From the NCBI GenBank assembly GCA_040755295.1, contig JBFMBK010000006.1, positions 62,001 to 126,000 on the forward strand: a stretch of DNA of 64,000 bases. The letters run 5' to 3'. This document shows positions 25,300 through 33,490 of this stretch, piece after piece. The position numbers were made by a program, and so were the translations under genes. Origin of the DNA: Bacillota bacterium. Its GTDB lineage: Bacteria > Bacillota > Desulfotomaculia > Desulfotomaculales > Ammonificaceae. The notes under the pieces are model-generated. The model ran no database searches. It was not told the origin of the DNA and saw only the letters and a program-made list of their open reading frames with translations. The number at the start of each line of letters is the position of its first letter. Within the stretch, counting starts at the first letter, position 1.

Positions 25300-26919
25300 T
25301 TAGTGGAAGTCTTCGTATTCGATGAACGGCCGGTCGATATCCACCATCGAGTTGACCATCAGTTCCACAAGACCGCCGTAATTCAGGTTGTACTTATCCC
25401 ACAACCCGTAATGGGTAATCGCGTCCCGGATTGTTCCCTTACAGTTCGAACAAGGGGCGCACAGATACTTAAACGGGACCTTGTTGGGATCAAGTTCGTT
25501 TTTGAAGGCCTGCAACGTCTGGTGCATCTTCATCCTCGCGCCCGCCTTATTACGCCACTGCGGGAAATTAAAGGACTGGATGATGGCGTAACCGGAACCG
25601 CCGCCGCAGCAGTAGTTGTAAACGCTGTTCGGGGTCATCTCCCGGAACTGCGGCGCAATGGCCTTGAGGGCAAGCCGCTGGGGTTTCACGATGCCCATCG
25701 CGCGGACCATATTGCAGGGATCATGAAGCGTCACCGGGAAGTTGTTCCTGCTCGGATCAAATTTGATCGCGCCGCTTCTTATGATTTCCCACAGAAGCGG
25801 CAGGCAGCTCTCCCGCTGTATCTCCGAACTCGAAAGGTCGCCGGTCAGCACCCTGTCCGCGATTACGACATACGCTTTTGTCGCGTGGCCGCACTCACCG
25901 ATCATCACCTTTTTACAACCCAGTTTCTTTGCCGCCAGGGTATGCCTTGCCGCCACTCTGGCAAGCTCCACGTCGTCGTTCCAGAGGCCGTAGTTCACCG
26001 CATCGTAAGCTACGGGCTCACTGGAAAGCGTCCAGCTGATCCCCGCCGCCTCGAAAAGAATAGCGAAGGCCTCCGGGTTCTCAGGCCAGGATAGGAACTC
26101 GCCGGCATTGTGAATTAGAAGGATGTCGGCGCCCTTCTTATCAATCGGAATCTTTACCTTCTTTCCGATCCTGTCGCCGATGTCCTCTTCCATAAAAGCG
26201 ACGGTGTCCAACATGCCCGGGGGGTTCAAACCTGTGGACGAGCCGACACGCAGGTGCTGCACGCAACCTTTTTCGAGAATCTCCATCGGGGCTATGCCCA
26301 GCTCCTGGCTGAACAGTTTTCTCAATTCTCTGGCGATGAGGGCGTTGTCGACAGCCATCGGGCACCGCTGAGCGCATCTCCGGCAGAGAGTGCATCGGTG
26401 GCCAAGTTCCGCAAGCCGCGTTACCGTCCGCCAGTTGACATCGACATCCGCACCCACAAACCTTCCGAGAAGCTTTCCCTCCGGGGTGAAGTACTTCTTC
26501 CAGATCCTTCTGAGGATTTCCGCCCGGTACGTGGGCCTGTAAATCTCCTGCCGGCCGCTGGCAAGGTAGGCGTGACACGCCTCGGAACAGGTCTGGCACT
26601 TTACGCAGTAATCGAACGAAAGACGCAATGCCTGCTGAAAAGTCCAGCTTTCTTCGGAATTAAAGAGCTTTTCCAGACCGCTTAAGAACCGCCGGACCAG
26701 ATGGTCCTCCTCTTCCTTGGTCTTTGGTTTCGGTATTCCTATGCTGCAGTGTCCATCAAGGCTCATCTCGTATTTATCAATGAACTTCTGCGGGGTCGGT
26801 TCGATAGAAGGCTCTTCTCCGAGATTCGGAACCGGCATGAGTTCACTCATGTTCATAAAAACGAGCGGGTCATCCCCCGGCCGTGAAATGTCCTTGATCC
26901 TAAGCCTCCCGTTTGCCAT
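25300..26919 (-). CDS. DsrK/HdrD-like CCG-domain iron-sulfur protein (K3)
   Basis: A 539-aa paralogue of K4 with ferredoxin motifs CVKCQTCSEAC and CTLCRRCAQRC and CCG-domain ligands HDPC, NYCCGGGSG and CAPCSNC. It pairs with the membrane protein M3: the M3 stop and K3 start overlap as TAATG, so the two are translationally coupled. Family knowledge: such MK pairs oxidise or reduce menaquinone against a thiol/disulfide carrier in the cytoplasm (DsrC in sulfate reducers, heterodisulfide in methanogens). The true partner here is unknown. Confidence 0.9.
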   Translation of the reverse strand: MANGRLRIKDISRPGDDPLVFMNMSELMPVPNLGEEPSIEPTPQKFIDKYEMSLDGHCSIGIPKPKTKEEEDHLVRRFLSGLEKLFNSEESWTFQQALRLSFDYCVKCQTCSEACHAYLASGRQEIYRPTYRAEILRRIWKKYFTPEGKLLGRFVGADVDVNWRTVTRLAELGHRCTLCRRCAQRCPMAVDNALIARELRKLFSQELGIAPMEILEKGCVQHLRVGSSTGLNPPGMLDTVAFMEEDIGDRIGKKVKIPIDKKGADILLIHNAGEFLSWPENPEAFAILFEAAGISWTLSSEPVAYDAVNYGLWNDDVELARVAARHTLAAKKLGCKKVMIGECGHATKAYVVIADRVLTGDLSSSEIQRESCLPLLWEIIRSGAIKFDPSRNNFPVTLHDPCNMVRAMGIVKPQRLALKAIAPQFREMTPNSVYNYCCGGGSGYAIIQSFNFPQWRNKAGARMKMHQTLQAFKNELDPNKVPFKYLCAPCSNCKGTIRDAITHYGLWDKYNLNYGGLVELMVNSMVDIDRPFIEYEDFH

Positions 26920-27806
26920 TACTTGATATCCCTCCCATCAATAATTCCGACCTGTTCTGCCCAGTTCTTCCCTTGCACTATGTGCGGCGCCGACCATGTC
27001 AGTTTGCCTGAAAGCTGGGAGGTTATCTTCTTATCTATCGAGGAACCCTTCAGGTTTAAAATATCATCCCAGAAAACCTTATCAATCGTAAAATACTTAG
27101 CAATGTAATGGAGCATCTTGGAGAAAGGCATATAAATCAGGAAAAGTTCAAAAAGTGTAAAGTGGGCCACCGTCCACGACGATACCGCTGCGGGCTGAAG
27201 CGAAACAACTCCCGCTAGAAAAGCCCTCGCATCATCAAAGAAGTACTGACCGGTAGTTATCCAGGAAATAAGTCCGGTGGCAAAGATCGAAAGCATAAAA
27301 AGCAGGTTGAAGTAATCGACAGGAACGGTATAGTTGGCTAGTTCCGAATTTGAAATTCTCTTCAAAAGCAACCCGAGTGAACCGAATGTACCTACGATTA
27401 AGGCAATAATTCCACAAACGTTGGTAACCGGGGCGATCACACCCAAATTCAGCACACCTTCGGCCAGCATTAGAATCATCCATACGAACAATAAATAGAT
27501 TCCCCAGTGCATGGAAAAAGAAAAAGGCCACATGCCGTAAATGTTATACTCTCTAACCTTCTTTAACAAAAACACCTCCGAAGCCATGTCCAGGATACCG
27601 TTGATTCTAATGTGATGCCGGGGTTTTGGTACGTAGTCCAACTCCTCCATGTAAGAACCGCCGTAATGGTGCTTCGGCTCCAGGGGCAGGGGATAGATTT
27701 CCCACCTGAGGTGAAGCGGCATGGAGTTGAACTTGGAAAACCTGTAAATCACCATGACAATGAACACAACCACCGAGAGCCAGGCAAGATACACCGGAAT
27801 CCCCAT
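26919..27806 (-). CDS. DsrM/NarI-like cytochrome b membrane subunit (M3)
   Basis: A 295-aa membrane protein with about six hydrophobic segments, beginning MGIPVYLAWLSVVVFIVMVIYRF. A histidine in FSFSMHWGIYLLF and another in MPFSKMLHYIAKYF are likely haem b ligands, as in NarI/DsrM. It should oxidise or reduce menaquinone and pass electrons to K3. GGGAGG precedes the ATG. It is the first gene of the M3-K3 unit. Confidence 0.88.
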   Translation of the reverse strand: MGIPVYLAWLSVVVFIVMVIYRFSKFNSMPLHLRWEIYPLPLEPKHHYGGSYMEELDYVPKPRHHIRINGILDMASEVFLLKKVREYNIYGMWPFSFSMHWGIYLLFVWMILMLAEGVLNLGVIAPVTNVCGIIALIVGTFGSLGLLLKRISNSELANYTVPVDYFNLLFMLSIFATGLISWITTGQYFFDDARAFLAGVVSLQPAAVSSWTVAHFTLFELFLIYMPFSKMLHYIAKYFTIDKVFWDDILNLKGSSIDKKITSQLSGKLTWSAPHIVQGKNWAEQVGIIDGRDIK

Positions 27807-27839
27807 CTTTCTACCTCCCTTTTTTCAATAATTGGTTAA

Positions 27840-27867
27840 AGTATACCACGGTGGACGTAATGAACAA
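27840..27867 (-). promoter_or_regulatory. Extended -10 promoter of the M3-K3 unit
   Basis: On the minus strand, TGGTATACT (TATACT at 27840-27845) has an extended TG and a weak -35 TTGTTC (27862-27867, 16-bp spacer). It lacks the AGAATATT operator seen at the M1 and M2 promoters. Confidence 0.5.
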
Positions 27868-27971
27868 AAGCTCATAATTAGCCATATTTGTTAGCATACG
27901 ACCATAACTCGCTAGTCTTGACTGCCATACTTCTAAAAACAGAAGCTCAGTCAATATAACTGTGCTCTCCC

Positions 27972-28037
27972 AAAAAAAATAAAAAGATCCTATCACAGAT
28001 CGAGGCCATTATATGCCGAACTGTGTGGATCTTTTAA
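27972..28037 (-). terminator. Long-stem terminator after the DsrK-like gene K2
   Basis: On the minus strand, AAAAGATCC-A-CACAG pairs with CTGTG-ATA-GGATCTTTT and is followed by a T-rich run. Confidence 0.8.
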
Positions 28038-28113
28038 ATATTCAAAATATTTACACAGTATTTCCCGGCTTCAACTGAAATCAATCAGCCGGGCGTTAAC
28101 TCTTATCTCACCG

Positions 28114-29724
28114 TTAGTCCGGACTGAAGAACTCGAGTTCCATAAAGGGCGGCAGGTCCACTATGGCGTTGACCATAAGCTCAACCAGACCGCCATAGGT
28201 GATGCTGTATTTATCCCAAAGCTTGTAGTGAGCTATTAGGTCACGCATCGCGCCCTTGCAGTTCGAGCAAGCGGCGATAACATACTTCTGAATGCTCGGG
28301 TCGAGGCAGTCCTTGAACGCCTCCAGGATCTGTTTTGTTTTCATCCGTTCGCTGACCTTCTTGCGCCATTGCGGGAAGTTCAGCTCGTTCATGATGGCGA
28401 ATCCACTGCCACCGCCGCAACAGTAATTGTGCGCCCCGTTCGGCGTCATCTCCCTGAACTGCGGGCAGATCGCTCTGGTCACCTTGCGCTGCGGCATAAC
28501 GATGCCCATGAGCCGGGCGATGTTACAGGAATCGTGCAGGGTGGTCGGGAAGTTATTCCTCGACGGATCAAACTTAAGCACGCCGCTCTTATAAATCTCC
28601 CAGAAGAGCGGCAGGCAGCTCTCCCGCGGCATCTCCGACGTGGCCATGTCCCCCGGAAGAACCCTGTCGGTGATTACGCACAGAGTTTTAGTGGCGTGGC
28701 CGCACTCGCCCACGACGATCTTCTTGCAACCAAGTTTTTTGGCTACCTGGATGTGCCTCAGGCCTATCCGCGCCAACTCAAGGTCATCGCAGAAGAGACC
28801 GTAGTTAACCCCGTCGTAACCGACCAAGTCGCTGCTGAGCGTGTAACTTATGCCCGCCATCTGGAAGAGCACCCCGAAAGCCCCGGGGTTTTCCGGCCAG
28901 GAAAGGTACTCGCCGGCGTTGTGGATAAGCAGAATATCGGCGCCCTTCTGATCGATGGGGATGTGTATTTTCCTGCCGGTTCTTTCTCCCATATCGTCTT
29001 CGATAAACTCTATTGATTCTTTAAAGCCCCCCGGCTGCATGCCGGTTGACGAACCAACCAGAAGGTGCTGCCTTGTGCCCTTTGTAAACAATTCCTTCGG
29101 CGCGATGCCGAGCTCCTGGGTGAAGACCTTCCTGATCTCTCTGCTTATTAAGGCGTTGTCCACGCCGACCGGGCAGACCTGTGCGCACCTTCTGCACACG
29201 TTGCAGCGGTATGCGGATTCAACCAGCCGCATCGCCAGGTGATAATTCGCCTCTAAGTCCGCACCCACAAGAGACCGTAGGAACTTGCCGCTCGACGTAA
29301 AATACCGCCTGTAAAGCCGTCGCAAAATCTCCGCCCTGAATGTCGGCCTGTATATCTCCTGCTCGCCACTTCCAATGTATACGTGGCAGGCGTCGGAACA
29401 GGTTTGACAGCGCATGCAATAGTCGGTTGTAAGGCGCAGGATCTTCAAAAATGTCCAGTTGTCCTGTGGATTAAAAAGCCTTTCCAACCCCTTGAGAAAC
29501 CCCTTTAATATCCTTTCTTGTTCCGCCGCGTTGGGCTTCGGAAGCGCGATAGGCGAATGCCAGTCGAGCGAAAGGTCGTATTTCTCCTTCCACTTATCCG
29601 GAGGCGGCTCGAAGGGAGGCTCTTCTCCCAGGTTGGGAACGGGCATGAGTTCTTCGACCTTCAGAGGGTTTATCGCCTCAAACGACGGCAGGGCCATATC
29701 CTTGAAAGTAATATTCTTTGCCAT
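28114..29724 (-). CDS. DsrK/HdrD-like CCG-domain iron-sulfur protein (K2)
   Basis: A 536-aa member of the array. Ferredoxin motifs are CMRCQTCSDAC (near 110) and CNVCRRCAQVC (near 177); CCG-domain ligands are HDSC, NYCCGGGSG and AACSNC. It is closest to K1: both have YDGVNYGLFCDD and GTRQHL/GTRNHL. TAATG coupling joins it to M2. Its transcription unit starts at a promoter with an AGAATATT palindrome. Confidence 0.9.
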   Translation of the reverse strand: MAKNITFKDMALPSFEAINPLKVEELMPVPNLGEEPPFEPPPDKWKEKYDLSLDWHSPIALPKPNAAEQERILKGFLKGLERLFNPQDNWTFLKILRLTTDYCMRCQTCSDACHVYIGSGEQEIYRPTFRAEILRRLYRRYFTSSGKFLRSLVGADLEANYHLAMRLVESAYRCNVCRRCAQVCPVGVDNALISREIRKVFTQELGIAPKELFTKGTRQHLLVGSSTGMQPGGFKESIEFIEDDMGERTGRKIHIPIDQKGADILLIHNAGEYLSWPENPGAFGVLFQMAGISYTLSSDLVGYDGVNYGLFCDDLELARIGLRHIQVAKKLGCKKIVVGECGHATKTLCVITDRVLPGDMATSEMPRESCLPLFWEIYKSGVLKFDPSRNNFPTTLHDSCNIARLMGIVMPQRKVTRAICPQFREMTPNGAHNYCCGGGSGFAIMNELNFPQWRKKVSERMKTKQILEAFKDCLDPSIQKYVIAACSNCKGAMRDLIAHYKLWDKYSITYGGLVELMVNAIVDLPPFMELEFFSPD

Positions 29725-30611
29725 TATTTCGCCTCACTTCTCTCGACAATCATGGCATTTTCCAGCCAGGTCTTTCCGGGTGCGACATGCGGACCCTGCC
29801 AGTTGCAGGTATAACCCAACTGCTTCAGCACCTTTTGGTCGTTCGCGGAACCTTTCACGAGGAAGCCGTCATCCCAGAATATTTTGTCAAAGGTAAAATA
29901 TTTCGCCAGATAATGAAACAACTTGCAGAACGGCATGTAAATCACGAAAAGCCAGAAGAGTGTGAAATTAAGGAGAACAATGAACGGTATGGGTTCCGCG
30001 GCGGGTTTGAACGAAATAACTTCAACGATATAGGCTTTGGTATACACGAAAGCGGTATCACCGGACCAGGAAATGATTCCGGTAAGAAATATGGCAAAGA
30101 TAAAGAGAAGGTTAAAGTAGTCCTCGGGAGTTGTATAGTTGGACAGATTCTGCGTCCCGACCCTCTTAAAGAAAAGCCCCATGGATCCGAAAGCGCCAAG
30201 GATGAATGCCAGAGGTCCGACGAAGTTGGTAACAGGGGCGAGAAAACCAAGTTTAAAAATCATCTCGACCAGTAACAGTACCACCCATGCGGCAAGCAGG
30301 TAGAGCCCCCAGTGCATGCTGAAAGAAAACGGCCACAACCCATATCTGTTATGTTCTTTCACTTTCTTTAACAGAAACACTTCCGACGCCATATCCAGAA
30401 TCCCGCCGAGACGCAGATGGTGCCTGGGTTTCTTGTTGTAATCCACTTCTTCCATATACGAACCGCCATAATGATGCCGCGGCTCTGTGGGTACCGGGTA
30501 TAGTTCCCACCGGAGAAAAAGCGGGTAGGAAGAATACTGTTTAAACCTGTACAGAGCCATAACGAAAAAAATGATGACCGAAATCCAGGCCAGGTACACG
30601 GAAACACTCAT
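29724..30611 (-). CDS. DsrM/NarI-like cytochrome b membrane subunit (M2)
   Basis: A 295-aa multi-spanning membrane protein, MSVSVYLAWISVIIFFVMALY at the N-terminus, with likely haem ligands in FSFSMHWGLYLLA and FCKLFHYLAKYF. Strong similarity to M1 and M3 in the segments EHNRYGLWPFSF and NLLFIFAIFLTGIISW. AAAGGAGG precedes the ATG. It is translationally coupled to K2. Confidence 0.88.
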   Translation of the reverse strand: MSVSVYLAWISVIIFFVMALYRFKQYSSYPLFLRWELYPVPTEPRHHYGGSYMEEVDYNKKPRHHLRLGGILDMASEVFLLKKVKEHNRYGLWPFSFSMHWGLYLLAAWVVLLLVEMIFKLGFLAPVTNFVGPLAFILGAFGSMGLFFKRVGTQNLSNYTTPEDYFNLLFIFAIFLTGIISWSGDTAFVYTKAYIVEVISFKPAAEPIPFIVLLNFTLFWLFVIYMPFCKLFHYLAKYFTFDKIFWDDGFLVKGSANDQKVLKQLGYTCNWQGPHVAPGKTWLENAMIVERSEAK

Positions 30612-30627
30612 CCTTAGACCTCCTTTT

Positions 30628-30650
30628 TTAGAATATTGCTAATATTCTAA
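30628..30650. promoter_or_regulatory. Palindromic operator at the M2-K2 promoter
   Basis: TTAGAATATT (30628-30637) and AATATTCTAA (30641-30650) form a perfect 10-bp inverted repeat with a 3-bp spacer. It lies just downstream of the -10 box, over the expected transcription start. The same core with the same spacing occurs at 33290-33314. Confidence 0.7.
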
Positions 30651-30652
30651 CT

Positions 30653-30681
30653 AGTATATCAAATCTGAAAGTTGCTGGCAA
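30653..30681 (-). promoter_or_regulatory. Promoter of the M2-K2 unit
   Basis: On the minus strand, TTGCCA (30676-30681), a 17-bp spacer and TGATATACT (TATACT at 30653-30658, extended -10). Confidence 0.75.
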
Positions 30682-30701
30682 TTGCATTTGTATATTTGAC
30701 C

Positions 30702-30755
30702 AAAAATAAAAAAACCCCTGCAGACATATATCCTTTAGCATCCACAGGGGGCTCT
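30702..30755 (-). terminator. Rho-independent terminator after the DsrK-like gene K1
   Basis: On the minus strand, CCCCTG and CAGGGG pair around an internal hairpin region and are followed by TTTTTTTATTTTT. Confidence 0.8.
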
Positions 30756-30782
30756 ACTCAGTTAAAATTAAAGCTCCGTTGA

Positions 30783-32402
30783 TTACTCCGAGCCCATGAA
30801 CTCCAGTTCGAGAAACGGCTTCGGCAGATCGACCATCGCATTGACGATCAGTTCCACCAGGCCGCCGTAAGTGATTCTATATTTGTCCCAGAGCTTGTAG
30901 TGACCGATGATGTCCCGCATCGCCCCTTTGCAGTTGGAACACGCCGCGATGACGTACTTCTCGGTGCCCGGGTCAAGGCAGTCCTTGAACGCCTCAAGGA
31001 TCTGCTTCGTTTTCATTCGCTCACTCACTTTTTTCCGCCACTGCGCGAAGTTAAAGTCGTTCATTATGGCGAACCCGCTGCCGCCGCCGCAGCAATAGTT
31101 ATTCGCGCCGTTCGGCGTCATCTCCCTGAATTTTGGCGAGATCGCTCTGGTAACGTATCGTTGCGGCCTGACGATCCCCATTAATCTGGCTATGTTGCAG
31201 GAATCGTGCAGGGTCGTCGGGAAGTTGTTCCGCGACGGGTCGAGTTTAACAACGCCGCTCTTTACTATCTCCCAGAACAGCGGCAGGCAGCTCTCCCGGG
31301 GAAGATCGGATATGCTGAGGTCGCCCGGGAAGACCCTGTCGGTGATTACGCAATAGGTCTTGGTGGCGTGGCCACACTCGCCTATGACTACCTTTCTGAC
31401 CCCCAGTTGTTTGGCGATCACGAGATGCTTCAAGGCTATCCTTGCCAATTCCGCATCGTCGCAGAAAAGGCCGTAATTCACCCCGTCGTACCCTATGTGC
31501 TCACTGCTAAGGGTGTAGTTTATCCCGGCGGCGTCAAACAGCACCGCGAAAGCCCCGGGGTTTTCAGGCCAGGACAGATACTCGCCGGCGTTATGGATCA
31601 GCAGAATATCGGCGCCTTTTTTGTCCAGGGGAATCTTTATCTTTTTTCCGGTCCTGTCACCGATATCGTCTTCGATAAATTCTATCGTCTCCTTGAAGCC
31701 CGCGGGGCTCATGCCGGTCGAAGAGCCCGTCTTGAGATGGTTCCGTGTGCCTTTACCAAACAAGGGTGTTGGACCGATGCCCATCTCCTGGTTGAATAGC
31801 TTCCTTATCTCCCTGGCGATCACCATGTTATCCACGGCCATCGGGCAGACCTGGGCGCACCTCCGGCACATGTTGCAGCGGTAGGCGGACTCCACGAGTC
31901 TCACCACCATTTTGTAATTAAGGTCGATGTCCGCGCCGACTAAGGACTTGAGAAGCTTACCGCCCGGCGTGTAATACCGTTTATAGAGCCGTCTCAATAT
32001 CTCCGACCGGAACGTGGGCCTATAAATCTCCTGCTGCCCGCTCGCCATATACACATGGCATGCCTCGGAGCATGTCTGGCAGCGCATGCAGTAATCCGTC
32101 GTAAGCTTCAGGAGCTTTAAAAAAGTCCAGTTGTTCTGGGGGTCGAAGAGCTTACCGAGCCCGCTGAGAAATCCTCTTACCAGCCTTGCCTTCTCCTCTT
32201 CATTCTTTGGCTTCGGCAAACCGATGGCGGCATGCCCGTCCAGCGAAAAATCATAGTTGGCGCTCCACTTCTCCGGAGGGGGTTGAATCGGGGGCTCTAC
32301 ACCCAGATTGGGCACGCTCATCAATTCCTCTATCCTCAGGGATATAAGCGGCTCGTCATCCAATCGGGCCATATCATTAAAGGTTATATCTTTTTTGCCC
32401 AT
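30783..32402 (-). CDS. DsrK/HdrD-like CCG-domain iron-sulfur protein (K1)
   Basis: A 539-aa cytoplasmic Fe-S protein with CMRCQTCSEAC and CNMCRRCAQVC ferredoxin motifs and CCG-domain ligands HDSC, NYCCGGGSG and AACSNC. As in the other copies, the first CCG half has lost its CC pair but keeps GECGHATK. It is coupled by TAATG to M1. It lies immediately downstream of the complex I operon, so both probably work on the same quinone pool. Confidence 0.9.
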   Translation of the reverse strand: MGKKDITFNDMARLDDEPLISLRIEELMSVPNLGVEPPIQPPPEKWSANYDFSLDGHAAIGLPKPKNEEEKARLVRGFLSGLGKLFDPQNNWTFLKLLKLTTDYCMRCQTCSEACHVYMASGQQEIYRPTFRSEILRRLYKRYYTPGGKLLKSLVGADIDLNYKMVVRLVESAYRCNMCRRCAQVCPMAVDNMVIAREIRKLFNQEMGIGPTPLFGKGTRNHLKTGSSTGMSPAGFKETIEFIEDDIGDRTGKKIKIPLDKKGADILLIHNAGEYLSWPENPGAFAVLFDAAGINYTLSSEHIGYDGVNYGLFCDDAELARIALKHLVIAKQLGVRKVVIGECGHATKTYCVITDRVFPGDLSISDLPRESCLPLFWEIVKSGVVKLDPSRNNFPTTLHDSCNIARLMGIVRPQRYVTRAISPKFREMTPNGANNYCCGGGSGFAIMNDFNFAQWRKKVSERMKTKQILEAFKDCLDPGTEKYVIAACSNCKGAMRDIIGHYKLWDKYRITYGGLVELIVNAMVDLPKPFLELEFMGSE

Positions 32403-33274
32403 TATTTACTTTCACCTCCGTCAACAATCTGCGCCTCGTCCAGCCACGTTTTTCCCGGAACCATATGCGGTCCGGCCCAATTACAGATGTAACCCAGTTG
32501 TTTGAGCGTCTTTTTATCTTGGGGAGAGTCCTTCACCTTAAAGGCGTCGTCCCAGATGGTTTTGTCGATGGTGAAGTATTTCGCCAACCAATGGAAAAGC
32601 TTGCAGAAAGGCATATAGATCAGGAAAAGTTCAATAAGCACGAAGTTAAGGAGCACAACGGCCGGCAGCGGTACCGGCGCGGCCTGCAGGGTAATTACCT
32701 CTTTGATGTACGCCCTGGGATATACCAAAGACGGATCATTAGACCATGAAATAATTCCGGTAATGAATACGGCAAACAGGAAAAGAAGGTTGAAATAATC
32801 TTCGGGAGTCGTATAAAGCGCAAGTTTCCTAACTCCGGCCCTTTTAAACATCAGCCCCAAGGAACCAAAAGCGCCGATCACAAAGGAAATCTTTCCGATA
32901 ACATTGGTGACAGGAGAGATGGCATCCAGCCCAAAAATCCCTTCTACCAGCAAAAGCAAAACCCAGAGAAACAGCAGATAAATTCCCCAGTGCATGCAAA
33001 AGGAAAAAGGCCAGAGCCCGAACCTGTTGTGCTCTTTAACCTTTTTCAGGTAGAAGACCTCTTTACCCATCTCTAAAAGACCGGCGATACGATTATGGTG
33101 TACCGGTTTCTTGTAATAGTCCACCTCTTCCATGTAAGAGCCGCTTTCGCCGGGAATGGGGTAAAGCTCCCACCGGAGATTTTGTGGCATGGACGAAATC
33201 TTGGAAGCCCTGTAAAACAGCATGAAGACGAATACGGCTACAGAAACCCAAGCTAAGTACACGGTAACACCCAT
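32402..33274 (-). CDS. DsrM/NarI-like cytochrome b membrane subunit (M1)
   Basis: A 290-aa membrane protein starting MGVTVYLAWVSVAVFVFMLFY, with candidate haem histidines in FSFCMHWGIYLLF and CKLFHWLAKYF. It lacks the RHHYGG segment seen near residue 45 of M2 and M3. First gene of the M1-K1 unit, which has a strong extended -10 promoter and palindromic operator. Confidence 0.88.
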   Translation of the reverse strand: MGVTVYLAWVSVAVFVFMLFYRASKISSMPQNLRWELYPIPGESGSYMEEVDYYKKPVHHNRIAGLLEMGKEVFYLKKVKEHNRFGLWPFSFCMHWGIYLLFLWVLLLLVEGIFGLDAISPVTNVIGKISFVIGAFGSLGLMFKRAGVRKLALYTTPEDYFNLLFLFAVFITGIISWSNDPSLVYPRAYIKEVITLQAAPVPLPAVVLLNFVLIELFLIYMPFCKLFHWLAKYFTIDKTIWDDAFKVKDSPQDKKTLKQLGYICNWAGPHMVPGKTWLDEAQIVDGGESK

Positions 33275-33289
33275 CCTCAGACCCCCTTT

Positions 33290-33314
33290 GTCAGAATATT
33301 CATAATTTTCTGAC
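33290..33314. promoter_or_regulatory. Palindromic operator at the M1-K1 promoter
   Basis: GTCAGAATATT (33290-33300) and AATTTTCTGAC (33304-33314) form an 11-bp inverted repeat with one mismatch and a 3-bp spacer. The core and its distance to the -10 box equal those at 30628-30650. Confidence 0.7.
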
Positions 33315-33315
33315 T

Positions 33316-33344
33316 ATTATATCAAACAAGGGCGCCGAGTGCAA
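33316..33344 (-). promoter_or_regulatory. Promoter of the M1-K1 unit
   Basis: On the minus strand, TTGCAC (33339-33344), a 17-bp spacer and TGATATAAT (TATAAT at 33316-33321, extended -10). Confidence 0.8.
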
Positions 33345-33365
33345 TTAATTTTAATAATTGACCAA

Positions 33366-33405
33366 AATAAAAAAACCGGAAGGCTGCTTCCGCCCTCCGG
33401 CTAAA
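33366..33405 (-). terminator. Rho-independent terminator of the nuo operon
   Basis: On the minus strand, a CCGGAGG...CCTTCCGG stem with a small bulge is followed by TTTTTTTATTTT, about 90 bp after nuoN. Confidence 0.85.
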
Positions 33406-33490
33406 AATTCTTGTGATTAGGATCTCATAACGCAAACCCTATATTATTAACACATTCCGGCTTTCGCTTTTAGGCAATGTATTACCGACG

